Shown one piece after another: positions 33,924 through 43,300 of a stretch of 64,000 nucleotides of DNA; the stretch's first letter is position 1, and each line of letters begins with the position of its first letter. The DNA lies in NCBI GenBank assembly GCA_030430205.1, contig JAUIGE010000002.1, forward strand, positions 372,001 to 436,000, given 5' to 3'. Under the pieces are notes generated by a model. That model saw nothing but the letters and a program-made list of their open reading frames with translations, was not told the origin of the DNA and searched no databases. The stretch is from Bacteroidia bacterium (GTDB lineage: Bacteria > Bacteroidota > Bacteroidia > J057). Both the position numbers and the translations under genes were made by a program.

Positions 33924-34733
33924 TCACACCGGAAGTACCAATATCGGCTTCTCCAGGCGATTGATCAGCGTTTCTGAAACAGAGCCACCTCTTAAGAGTT
34001 TTTTGAAAAAACCATCCTGATGGCTTACCATGGCCACCAGATCAATGTTTTTTTCATTGGCAAAATGCTCAACCCCCAGAGCGGCATTTACATCACCCAG
34101 CATGTGGGTGCTTACCTTCAGGCCCTGGCACACATCCTTAAAGGCATTCATTTTTTTCGTGGCAAGATAGGTCTCTACCCCATCGGTTTCGATGGTCGTG
34201 ACATAAGCCAGGTGCATGTGTGCACCAAATAATTGGGCAAATTCATACAAGCTTTCAAAAGGCTTGCGGGATTCCTTGCGGAAATCTGAGGCAAAGAGGA
34301 TATTGCGAAAAGCAGCGTCCCCGATCTCGTTTTTGACAATCAAAACAGGGCAATCCGCCAGGCGGGAGACTTTCTGGGCATTGGAGCCCCAGAGTTGTTT
34401 CCAGCCATAGGTGCCACTGGAACCCATGACAAGCAAAGCCACCTCATGGCTCGCAGCATACTGCTGAGTCGCTTCCGTTAGCTTATCATGGGTGTATACT
34501 ACACTGTAGGGAGAATCTGTAAGTTGTCTCCTTGATTTGAAAGCCTCAAAAGCTTCCTTTACCTTCATGGGAACATTCTCTTCTGTCATCTGAAAGAATT
34601 TTCCATGGTCTTCCCCTTTGATACAAGTGAGAAAAACAGCCTCTGCGCCAATCCGCGAAGCCAGGGAAAGTGCCGCTTTCTCTGCAAAAGAAGCGACTTC
34701 GGAAAAATCAGTGGGGATAAGAATCTTTTTCAT
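33924..34733 (-). CDS. Tandem universal stress protein (UspA family)
   Basis: A 269-residue protein with two Usp domains. The first begins KKILIPTDFSEVASFAEKAA and ends with the nucleotide-binding motif VMGSSGTYGWKQLWGSNAQKV. The second begins FRNILFASDFRKES and ends MVSHQDGFFKKLLRGGSVSETL. The first copy has the G-2x-G-9x-G-like ATP motif; the second is degenerate. It is cytoplasmic, with an unspecified stress role. It converges on the hemerythrin gene, whose stop lies 17 bp away. Confidence 0.93.
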   Translation of the reverse strand: MKKILIPTDFSEVASFAEKAALSLASRIGAEAVFLTCIKGEDHGKFFQMTEENVPMKVKEAFEAFKSRRQLTDSPYSVVYTHDKLTEATQQYAASHEVALLVMGSSGTYGWKQLWGSNAQKVSRLADCPVLIVKNEIGDAAFRNILFASDFRKESRKPFESLYEFAQLFGAHMHLAYVTTIETDGVETYLATKKMNAFKDVCQGLKVSTHMLGDVNAALGVEHFANEKNIDLVAMVSHQDGFFKKLLRGGSVSETLINRLEKPILVLPV

Positions 34734-34850
34734 AAACCAGAAAATGAGAGGAATTGATGGTATTATTTTCCATTACAAAATTAAAAATAGCTTAGGGGGA
34801 AAAGGTGCTTCCCTGTCAATATAAAGCATGACTTTTGTCACTCTATGGCT

Positions 34851-35429
34851 TTAAAAAGCAAATCCCACTCCCAGCCAGGTGTTGAGGTTGAGACGTATTT
34901 GGGGAGTCGCACCCCCACCTCCATCTGAATCCGGCAGGTAAAAACCTGCCCCTATCACAAAACCGCTAAAACCGGCATCTCCCAACTGCCGCTGATGGCC
35001 CCAGACAGGGCCTAAGCCCGTCAGCATGCTGGTATTCGGCGTAGCCGAAATATAGGGGGCAGCGATGCCCAGAAAGTTACCAGACTGGTAGGAGACCTGC
35101 TTGCCCAGGCGCTGCCTGCGGGCGATATTGTAATAGTACCGGACTTGCATGGTGGCATAGGGAATGCCCATGATCCTGCTGTCAGGCTGTCCCTGAATAT
35201 CAGTAAACTCATGCAGGTAGAAAGAGGCGCCAGCTTCTATATATACTGAAAGACGGGGACTGGCAGGAGCTTCAAGCCCCACGCCTATGCCTACCAGGTT
35301 GAGGCGCAACACAGGGCGTAGCGTAGGAAGACTGTCTATTTCCGCTACTTTTTTTTGAGCTTGTACATGCTGTGTGCTTCCAATCAACCCCAACAGGATA
35401 AGAAAAAGGAGGGTTGGGTAATTTTGCAT
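34851..35429 (-). CDS. Secreted or outer-membrane beta-barrel-like protein, unknown function
   Basis: A 192-residue protein with a signal peptide (about 1-24, ending HVQA). The mature sequence shows alternating hydrophobic/aromatic strands (LSVYIEAGASFYLHEF, MQVRYYYNIARR, GFVIGAGFYLP) and ends in a strand terminating in Phe (TWLGVGFAF), typical of outer-membrane barrels. A DSDGGGG loop precedes the last strands. No family is recognised. It follows murF-alr on the same strand after a 55-bp gap. Confidence 0.7.
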   Translation of the reverse strand: MQNYPTLLFLILLGLIGSTQHVQAQKKVAEIDSLPTLRPVLRLNLVGIGVGLEAPASPRLSVYIEAGASFYLHEFTDIQGQPDSRIMGIPYATMQVRYYYNIARRQRLGKQVSYQSGNFLGIAAPYISATPNTSMLTGLGPVWGHQRQLGDAGFSGFVIGAGFYLPDSDGGGGATPQIRLNLNTWLGVGFAF

Positions 35430-35484
35430 AGACCGAAGATAAGCAGGCAGGCAAAAAATTCATAGGTAGTTTTTTTTACCCCGC

Positions 35485-37875
35485 TCAGCTGGAGCGCACA
35501 TAGACCCTCCTGACGCGGGGACTGATGCTGGTCATGATTTCGTAGGGAATCGTATGGGCATCCGCTGCAATCTGGCTGATCGAAAGCTGCTGGTCTTCCT
35601 GCGTGCCAAAAATAAGGACTTCATCACCGGCCTCAGCCATAGGAATGTCTGTGACATCTATCATCAGCGTATCCATGCAGATGCGCCCAAAGGTGGGCGC
35701 CAGCTTCCCCCGCACCAAAAAGGCCGTGCGGCCATTGCTCAGGTAGCGGAAGATCCCATCGGCATAGCCGATAGGGACAGTCGCGATGCGCGAATCGCGC
35801 GCTGTATACTGGCTTCGGCCATAGCCGATGCTGGTGCCGGCTGGGTATTCATGAATCTGTGAAATGACGGAATGCAAACTGCCTACCTCTTCCAGCTGCG
35901 CACGGAATCCCGTAGGATTGATGCCGTAGAGGCCGATCCCCAGCCGGACCATGTCCATGGCGGCTTCGGGAAAACGCAGCACACCTGCGGTATTGAGGAT
36001 ATGACGCAGGGGAGAAATGCCCAATTGCTGGTGAAAGGCATCGCAGATGCTTATAAAGCGCTGGATTTGAGCCCTGCTAAAATCATCTTCGGCTGACTCA
36101 TCAGCTGATGAAAGGTGGCTCATGATGGAAATGACATGCAAGTCAGGATATTGGGCGAGGGTATGGATAAGCTGGCTCGTTTCTGCTTCCGTAAAGCCCA
36201 GTCGCCCCATGCCTGTATCAAATTTCAGGTGGATGCGGTAGGGAGGCGCGCTGTGTAGCCGGGCTGCCCTCAGAAAAGCTTCCAGCAGGCGGAAGTCATA
36301 GATGAGCGGTTCCAGCTCATATTGCAGCATGGCGCCCATGGCAGCAGGGGCGGGGTGATTGATCAGGATCGGCAGGCGAATGCCTTTTTCCCGCAATTCT
36401 ATACCCTCCGAAGGATAGGCCACCCCCAGGTATTCCACCCCTTCTTCCTCCAGGATTTTGGCAATCTCCCAGGTGCCGCTGCCGTAGGAAAAAGCCTTGA
36501 CCATGCACATCACTTTTACCCCATCCCGCACTTTGTTTCTGAGGTAACGCAGGTTGTGGACCAATTTGCTGAGGTCGAGTTGGAGGAAAGTCGCATTGGG
36601 GCGGCGGTTGAGCAAAGGGATGAGGCGCTCCAGGCCGTAGGAACGGCTTCCTTTGAGCAAAATGCTGCTCCCTTTGAATTGCTGGTAGTCAAAATCCTGC
36701 AAAAAGTCTTCCGTCGAAAGGTATTTATGCTTTTCCCTGATGCCATAGAATACGGGCCCAATGGTCCATAGCTGTTCAGGTCCCAGCATTTTTTCCGCTT
36801 CTCTGAGCAGGGCAAGCTGGATGCGTTGCTGGTCCTGGCCGAGATGTTCAAGGTCGGTTAAAATGGCTGTCCTGGCTGGCTGAGCCTCCAGGCTCAGCAG
36901 GACTTGTAGCGCATTGCGGACAGAGTCCGTATCGGCATTGTAGCTGTCATTGAGGATGGTGATCTCGGGATTGTCCGTGATGATCTCGGAGCGCATCTCT
37001 ACGGGGTAGAGGAGGGGAAGCCGCGCCCGGATGTCATCGGGAGAAAGGCCCATTTGCTGAGCCGCCAATATGGCGAGCAGCGCGTTTTCCCGGGCCGCCT
37101 GGCCCGGAAGGGGAAGCTCGAAAGCTTCGCTTTCGATGGACGCTGTAGTGAGGAGTTCAAAAGATTTTTTACCTAAAAAATCAAGCACCGGCTGCTGTCC
37201 GCTGCCTACCAAAACCTGCTTCACGCCTTCAAAAAGCAGGCTTTTTTCTGCCAGTTTTTGCGCCTCCGATTCAAAGCCCTCTGCATGAGCAGAGCCCAAA
37301 TGCGTCATGATGCCGATCGTCGGCTGTATCATGAGCGCGAGGCGCTCCATTTCGCCTACTTGTGAGATCCCTGCTTCTATCAGGGCAACTTCATCTTTGG
37401 GTGAAAGCTGAAGCAGCGAAAAGGGAACTCCAATCTGGCTGTTGTAGCTCATGGGACTTTTGACCACCTGGAAGTGGTATTCCAGCAAGGTTGCCAGCCA
37501 CTCCTTCACAATGGTTTTTCCATTGCTTCCGGTGATCCCGATCACGGGATAGGCAAACTGCTGGCGATGGAGCATGGCCCATATTTGCAGGGCTTCCAGC
37601 GTATCCTCTACCAGGAGGTAGTTGACTTCACGCTGCGCCAGTTTTCTGTCGACAATAAAGTTTTTAACCCCTTTTTCTATTGCCTGAGAGATAAAATCAT
37701 GGCCGTCACGGTTGTGGGTTTTCAATGCAATGAAAACCGTTTCTTCCGCATGGCTGATGGTGCGTGTATCAAAAGAAACATAGCGGACGGGCGCCGATTC
37801 AGCCAAGCCTTGAAAAAGGTCCTTTGCCGGGATAAGTTGGGCGATGCCATGAAGGGTGTAGGGAAGGCCAAGCAT
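35485..37875 (-). CDS. Bifunctional MurF ligase / alanine racemase
   Basis: A 796-residue fusion characteristic of Bacteroidota. The N-terminal half is UDP-N-acetylmuramoyl-tripeptide:D-alanyl-D-alanine ligase (MurF), with the ATP motif GITGSNGKT (113-121). The C-terminal half is alanine racemase, with the PLP lysine K460 in MVKAFSYGSG and a catalytic-type tyrosine in GYGRSQYT. The fusion couples production of D-Ala with its use in peptidoglycan precursor synthesis in the cytoplasm. In some Bacteroidota the MurF half has lost key residues; here the P-loop is intact, so both halves may be active. Confidence 0.95.
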   Translation of the reverse strand: MLGLPYTLHGIAQLIPAKDLFQGLAESAPVRYVSFDTRTISHAEETVFIALKTHNRDGHDFISQAIEKGVKNFIVDRKLAQREVNYLLVEDTLEALQIWAMLHRQQFAYPVIGITGSNGKTIVKEWLATLLEYHFQVVKSPMSYNSQIGVPFSLLQLSPKDEVALIEAGISQVGEMERLALMIQPTIGIMTHLGSAHAEGFESEAQKLAEKSLLFEGVKQVLVGSGQQPVLDFLGKKSFELLTTASIESEAFELPLPGQAARENALLAILAAQQMGLSPDDIRARLPLLYPVEMRSEIITDNPEITILNDSYNADTDSVRNALQVLLSLEAQPARTAILTDLEHLGQDQQRIQLALLREAEKMLGPEQLWTIGPVFYGIREKHKYLSTEDFLQDFDYQQFKGSSILLKGSRSYGLERLIPLLNRRPNATFLQLDLSKLVHNLRYLRNKVRDGVKVMCMVKAFSYGSGTWEIAKILEEEGVEYLGVAYPSEGIELREKGIRLPILINHPAPAAMGAMLQYELEPLIYDFRLLEAFLRAARLHSAPPYRIHLKFDTGMGRLGFTEAETSQLIHTLAQYPDLHVISIMSHLSSADESAEDDFSRAQIQRFISICDAFHQQLGISPLRHILNTAGVLRFPEAAMDMVRLGIGLYGINPTGFRAQLEEVGSLHSVISQIHEYPAGTSIGYGRSQYTARDSRIATVPIGYADGIFRYLSNGRTAFLVRGKLAPTFGRICMDTLMIDVTDIPMAEAGDEVLIFGTQEDQQLSISQIAADAHTIPYEIMTSISPRVRRVYVRSS

Positions 37876-38024
37876 GAATGATGTGCTGATTAGCAGATAA
37901 GCAAATGGACAAATGAGCCATTGTGTAGTATGGGAAATAAGCGAAATAAAACGTTTATTTGAAACTTTCTTTTTTCTCTTACTACATTTAAGCTTTCCTT
38001 CATTTAATAATATTTTTGCCCGTC

Positions 38025-39095
38025 ATGCAAATTGGATTAATCAAAGAAGCTACAGACGCTCGTGTTGCGCTTAGCCCGGAATCAGTTCAAAAGTTCATCA
38101 AAGATAAGCATCAGGTTGTATTTGAAGCAGGTGCCGGGGCATTGGCTTTTTATCCTGATGAAGCTTATACCCAGGTGGGTGCTAGCCTGGCTACCCGCGC
38201 TGATATCCTCCAAAAGGCTGATATCGTGGCTTTTGTCAACCCTCCTTCTCTGGATGAACTCAAAAAGATGAAATCCGGTGCCTGGGCTGTCGGGATGTTT
38301 AATCCACGTGTGGAAACCGATTTGGTGGAGGCTGTCAAGGCATTGGACATCACGGCTTTCAGCATGGAGAAGATCCCGCGGACGACCATCGCCCAATCTA
38401 TGGACGTACTGTCTTCGATGGCCTCCATCGCTGGCTATAAGTCTGTGCTGGTAGCAGCTGCTACCCTTCCGAGCTATATGCCGATGCTGATGACAGCTGC
38501 GGGAACGATCCCTCCTGCCAAGGTATTGGTGCTGGGGGCGGGTGTTGCCGGTCTTCAGGCAATCGCTACGGCTCGCAGGTTAGGGGCAAAAGTAGAAGCT
38601 TTTGATGTGCGTTCTGCGGTGAAAGAAGAAGTAAAGAGTCTGGGCGCGACCTTTGTCGAAGTGGAAGGTGCAACTGAAGATAAAGCCGCCGGCGGCTATG
38701 CTGTCGAGCAAACCGAAGAATACCTCAGAAAACAAGGTGAGTTGATACATCAGCGTGCCGCTCAGGCCGATATCCTGATCACAACCGCCAATATCCCCGG
38801 GCGCAAGGCGCCCATCCTCATCAAAGAAGCTACGATACAAGCCATGAAAAAAGGCTCTGTGATCGTAGACCTGGCCGCCATTTCCGGCGGTAATTGTGAG
38901 GGTACCGAGAATGACAAAACGGTCATGAAAAATGGCGTGACCATCATCGGCGAGTCCAATCTGCCCGCCACCATGCCTTTTCATGCCAGCAAACTCTACG
39001 GAAACAATGTCTACAACTTTGTGAAGTATGTTCTCAAAGTAAGTCCTGAGGGCTTGAATATGGAAGATGAGATAGTGTCGAAGACTTTGCTTTGA
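38025..39095 (+). CDS. pntAA: NAD(P) transhydrogenase subunit alpha, soluble part
   Basis: A 356-residue protein starting MQIGLIKEATDARVALSPE. I prefer this ATG to a TTG 9 bp upstream. It contains the alanine dehydrogenase/PNT N-terminal domain and the NAD-binding domain with VLGAGVAGLQA and the EAFDVR turn. The family's dI domain binds NAD(H) and passes hydride to NADP in dIII across the proton-pumping membrane domain. It stops before any membrane segment, as in split-subunit enzymes, but pntAB and pntB do not follow: the next genes are a DUF6150 protein and prmA. Confidence 0.92.
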   Translation: MQIGLIKEATDARVALSPESVQKFIKDKHQVVFEAGAGALAFYPDEAYTQVGASLATRADILQKADIVAFVNPPSLDELKKMKSGAWAVGMFNPRVETDLVEAVKALDITAFSMEKIPRTTIAQSMDVLSSMASIAGYKSVLVAAATLPSYMPMLMTAAGTIPPAKVLVLGAGVAGLQAIATARRLGAKVEAFDVRSAVKEEVKSLGATFVEVEGATEDKAAGGYAVEQTEEYLRKQGELIHQRAAQADILITTANIPGRKAPILIKEATIQAMKKGSVIVDLAAISGGNCEGTENDKTVMKNGVTIIGESNLPATMPFHASKLYGNNVYNFVKYVLKVSPEGLNMEDEIVSKTLL

Positions 39096-39129
39096 TGAGA
39101 GGATTTGCAGATGGTAAGACTTTTTGGGT

Positions 39130-39465
39130 ATGAAGAGTATTTTGTTTTTGGGGATGATACTGATGTCCTGGGGGGCGCATAAAGCGCCTTTGTCGGGGGA
39201 TTATTGTGAATTGAAGGGGCTTGTTTTTGTAGAAAAAACGGCCGCTTTTGCGGATCATCGGGTGTATGTGGAGAAGACAGAGGCTTTTGCCGATATGAAA
39301 ATCTACAAAGAAGATGTCGCCAATTTTGCAGATGAAGCGGGGGTTTGGCACTTCACAGAAGTAAAATCAGAAGCAGACTTTAGCATTTACCTGGAAAATA
39401 CGCCTGATTTTGCCGATTTCTCGCTTTTCTATACAAGCTATCGCGCGGATGCGGGTTGTCCTTAA
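39130..39465 (+). CDS. DUF6150 family secreted protein
   Basis: A 111-residue protein starting at ATG 39130. A signal-peptide-like start (MKSILFLGMILMSWGA) is followed by four copies of a short repeat built on an aromatic or acidic residue, FAD and a small hydrophobic strand (TAAFADHRVYVEK, EAFADMKIYKED, ANFADEAGVW, PDFADFSLFYT). This FAD repeat is the hallmark of DUF6150. The function is unknown. It is the middle gene between pntAA and prmA, 34 bp after the former. Confidence 0.85.
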   Translation: MKSILFLGMILMSWGAHKAPLSGDYCELKGLVFVEKTAAFADHRVYVEKTEAFADMKIYKEDVANFADEAGVWHFTEVKSEADFSIYLENTPDFADFSLFYTSYRADAGCP

Positions 39466-39480
39466 AGAAGTTCAAAAAAT

Positions 39481-40311
39481 TTGAAATTAACGTACCTCCA
39501 ACTCCAACTTCCCCTGACGGGGCCTATGGCAGAGATCGCCATGGCGCTCCTCGGTGAAGAAGGCTTCGAAGCCTTCGAAGAGACAGAGACAGGCCTCCTG
39601 GCTTACATCCAGCAACCTCTTTTCTCAGACGACATGCTGCCGCCTATCCTGGCACAACTCGGCCTGGCCGCTGATAGCGCCCGGATGGAGCTCATCCCGC
39701 CCCACAACTGGAACAAAAGCTGGGAAGAAAACTTCCCCGTGGTGGAGATCGGCGACTTTTGCCAGATCATCGCCTCATTCAAGGAAGCCCAAGCGGGTTT
39801 CCAATATACCATCCGCATAGACCCTAAAATGTCCTTTGGTACAGGCCATCACGAAACGACCCGCCTCGTAGTGAGACAGATGCAAGGACTAGATTTTTCA
39901 CAAAAAAAGGTGTTGGATATGGGCTGTGGGACCGGTGTGCTCGGTATCCTGGCCGCCCGGATGGGCGCTTCGCATGTGCTGGGCATAGACATAGATCCCT
40001 GGAGTTATGAAAATGTAGCAGAAAACAGCTCTTTAAACGGAGTCAATAATATGGAAACACGTTTGGGAGACGTTTCTGTTATACCCGACGTTATGTATGA
40101 CGTCATTCTTGCGAATATCAACCGCAATGTCCTCCTACAGGATGTAGAGGCTTACAGCCAGCATCTGCAAGCGGGCAGCTTGTTGCTAAGCAGCGGATAT
40201 TACCGCAAGGATGCCGAATTGATCGAGAAGACTTTTGGCCAGGCAAAACTCAAAGCAGTGAAAACAATAGAAGAGAATGACTGGCTGTCACAATTGTATG
40301 TCAAGCAGTAA
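39481..40311 (+). CDS. prmA: Ribosomal protein L11 methyltransferase
   Basis: A 276-residue methyltransferase with an N-terminal substrate-recognition domain and a Rossmann domain. The SAM motif is DMGCGTGVLGILAARMGA, preceded by DPKMSFGTGHHETT, which is diagnostic of PrmA; NINRN is the catalytic-loop-like motif. It trimethylates lysines of L11. The start is a TTG at 39481: the N-terminal strand KLTYLQLQLPL is conserved in the family and the next ATG would delete it. It is 12 bp before the large gene that follows. Confidence 0.94.
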   Translation: MKLTYLQLQLPLTGPMAEIAMALLGEEGFEAFEETETGLLAYIQQPLFSDDMLPPILAQLGLAADSARMELIPPHNWNKSWEENFPVVEIGDFCQIIASFKEAQAGFQYTIRIDPKMSFGTGHHETTRLVVRQMQGLDFSQKKVLDMGCGTGVLGILAARMGASHVLGIDIDPWSYENVAENSSLNGVNNMETRLGDVSVIPDVMYDVILANINRNVLLQDVEAYSQHLQAGSLLLSSGYYRKDAELIEKTFGQAKLKAVKTIEENDWLSQLYVKQ

Positions 40312-40323
40312 TCTTTAGCCAAC

Positions 40324-43300
40324 ATGTTGAAACGTACCATCAGCTTTTTTAGCCTGCTCATGCTTGGGTTGGCCCTTATCGCCCAAAACGCAATTACGCG
40401 TAACCCTACTCAATTTTTACAGGATTTTACCTCCAGTCTGACCAAAGCCGGTAACGGAGAAAAGGCCCGCGATGCGGCTTCTGCCATCTCCACACTTTGG
40501 CAAAGTGGGAAGCTGAGCGATGTCGAAAAAAACACCTTTATCACGCAGGTAAACGACATGCTTGCGCGAAAATACCTGATTCACAGACATATTGCTGAAT
40601 ATACCCTTGCCTTCACACAGGTAAAAGATCCCAATGTTTTTGTCAAAATATCCAGCGAATCTTTTTTTGAGGTAGCAGGCAAATGCATCATCAACCTGGA
40701 TGACAAGCGAAATCGCAATTTTTTCAACAATCTGTATGCCTACCTGCCCGCAGGGAATGTGAACAAACACGTGTATTTTACCTGGAAAGCTCATCAGGCA
40801 GATCCCCGGCTGATATTTTTGGAGGTGAAGGATGAGAAAAAAGGCACAACCTACCGCGCCCCGATCATTCGCTTTAACAATACCGAACTCGATTATATCT
40901 CTGCCAGAGATAGCTCCAAGATTTACAATACTTCAGGCGACTTCAACCTGGTTTCCAAAGCCTTTGTAGGCCTGGGAGGCACCCTCACCTGGGAAAAAAT
41001 GGGCTTTGCGCCAGATGATGTATATGTGCGTTTTACAGACTACCGCACCAATTTTAATTATGGGAAAATAACCTCCGACAGCGCTGTTTTTTATTACAAA
41101 AGCCTGATAGATCGGCCGCTCAAAGGCTATTTTGAAGACCTGAATCTGGGTTACAAAAGCATCAAAAAAGCAAATTTTCCCTATTTCAGAAGCTATGAGG
41201 GAGGCGTCGTGATTGAAAATATCGTGAAAGGTGTGCGCTATGAGGGAGGCTTCTCCCTCCGTGGGATCCGCAAGCTGGGCTCCTCTTATAATAAGCTGGT
41301 GGACTATGTGCCAGCGCCTATGGAGGAGAGCGCTTTCTCCGAATATGGAAGTGACCCCTATGCGGTAGACAATGGCATGGACGATTACTATGGCGGCTTT
41401 GATTTGGATGAGTTTGGGGTGGAGGAATCGCAGGGCGAAACCTATTATGATGATTATTATGCTGATGACAGCTATACCGATGATACTTCCTATGACGATA
41501 TAGGACAGGATACGCCTGCGGCAGATTATACAGAAGAAGAAAACTTCTTTAACGGGCCGATGCAGGTGGAAAAACACATTCCAGCCAAGCTGGAGATTGC
41601 CCGCGATGATCGCTATGTGATGAAGATGGAAGGGGAGGAGTTTATTCTGGACAATGACCGCATGGTGGCAAAAGGCGTTTCTGTAACCATATACCTGTCA
41701 GATGAAGACAGCCTCTACCATCCTTCGATGGATCTGCTGTATAGCGACGCCAACCGTGATGTGGTATTGAAAAAGCCGAAGCGGTCACAATTGGGGCGTC
41801 TGCCCTTCGCCAGTTCCTATCATGAGTTTTTTCTTTATTTCGAAACCATCCGATGGAACCTCAATACAGATGATATAGAATTTACGGCATTCATAGATCA
41901 GGAAAATAAACTATCGGCGATAGAGTCCTTTTCCTTTTTTCAAAAATCCCGGTTTGATGGCTTTCGGGGCGTCCTGCCCTTCAATCCTATCGGGGCCATT
42001 TACCGCTTTGCGGTGAAGTATCCCAATGAGTCCGTGACAGTGGAGAAAATTCTGAAGGAATATAACCTGCCTGATCGGGATATCGCTTTCGAGCGCATTC
42101 TTCCCCTGATGGAGGGTTCCGGTTTTATCCGCTACAACCGCCAGACAAAAGAGATTCTTCCCCAGGAAAAACTTTATGACTGGGGGCAGTTTGCGCGTGA
42201 CAAAAAAGATTATGATGCCATCCAGCTGGTTTCTAAAGTAGATACAGGCAGCCATGCCGTGATGAGCGTCAACGACAAAAACCTGGTTTTGAGGGGCTGT
42301 CCCTACTTCTCGCTGAGTGATTCCCAGTACTTGCGGGTGGTGCCTCTGTACCAGGAAGTGAAGGTCGGCAAAGGACGATCTTTGGAGTTTGGCGGGACGC
42401 TGGCGGCTGGCAAGCTGAACTTCTATGGTTCCTCCGATACCAGTTTTACCTTTGATTACGAGGCTTTTCGCCTGGAATGTCATAGCCTGGACTCCATGAA
42501 ATTTATCATGGTACGCAACCCGGGCCTCGATTATGTGATGAGTCCTTTGGAAAAGGCCCTGCGCAGAACCGTCTTTGAAGACGTTTCCGGTGCGATCCAC
42601 ATAGACGCTCCCAACAACAAAAGCGGCAAAAAGGACAAGTCGCGCTTTCCCGTATTTGACAGCTATTCCAATGCATATATCTATTGGGATGATGCCAATA
42701 TTCAGGATGGTGTCTACGCCAAAGAAAAGCTCAATTTTGCGCTGGACCCCTTTGTATTGGATAGTTTGGGTGATTTCGATGAGAAAAACCTGCTCTTTGA
42801 TGGTGCATTTAATTCATCGAATATTTTTCCCCAATTCAAGCAGACCCTTGTGGTAATGGAAGATTTTACCCTCGGATTTCGGGAGCATGCGCCTCGCAAT
42901 GGCTATTATATTTATGAAAATAAAGGACTTTACTATGGCGATGTTGTGATGGATGGGGTAGGCTTGCAAGGAGAGGGAGAAATAGAGTGTTTGGACATAG
43001 ATATAAAAGTGCAGAGTGATTCCTTCATATTTCACTTCGATTCCGTGATGGCTCAGGTGAAAAACTTCCACCGTGACCGGGGCTATAGGAGTGGCGCCTA
43101 TTATCCGGATGTAGATGCTTCTACTGCCCAATATGTATGGTATCCTCAAAAGGATAAAGTGGTTTTGCGGTCAGAGGAAGATCCGATCCGTATTTTTGGC
43201 GGAGAAGGAAAGTTTGAAGGCGAATTGGTCATCCGGCCCAATGGCATGATCGGCAACGGTGCCCTGACCCTTGGGCAGGTCCGCATTGAATCTGATAGCA

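Noticed and set aside
34776-34783. TAATTTTG (minus strand) as the universal stress gene promoter
   Set aside because: The -7 box fits but no TTG lies near the required 19-bp spacing.
38011-38018. TATTTTTG as the pntAA promoter -7 box
   Set aside because: It lies 7 bp before the start codon and has no TTG 19 bp upstream.
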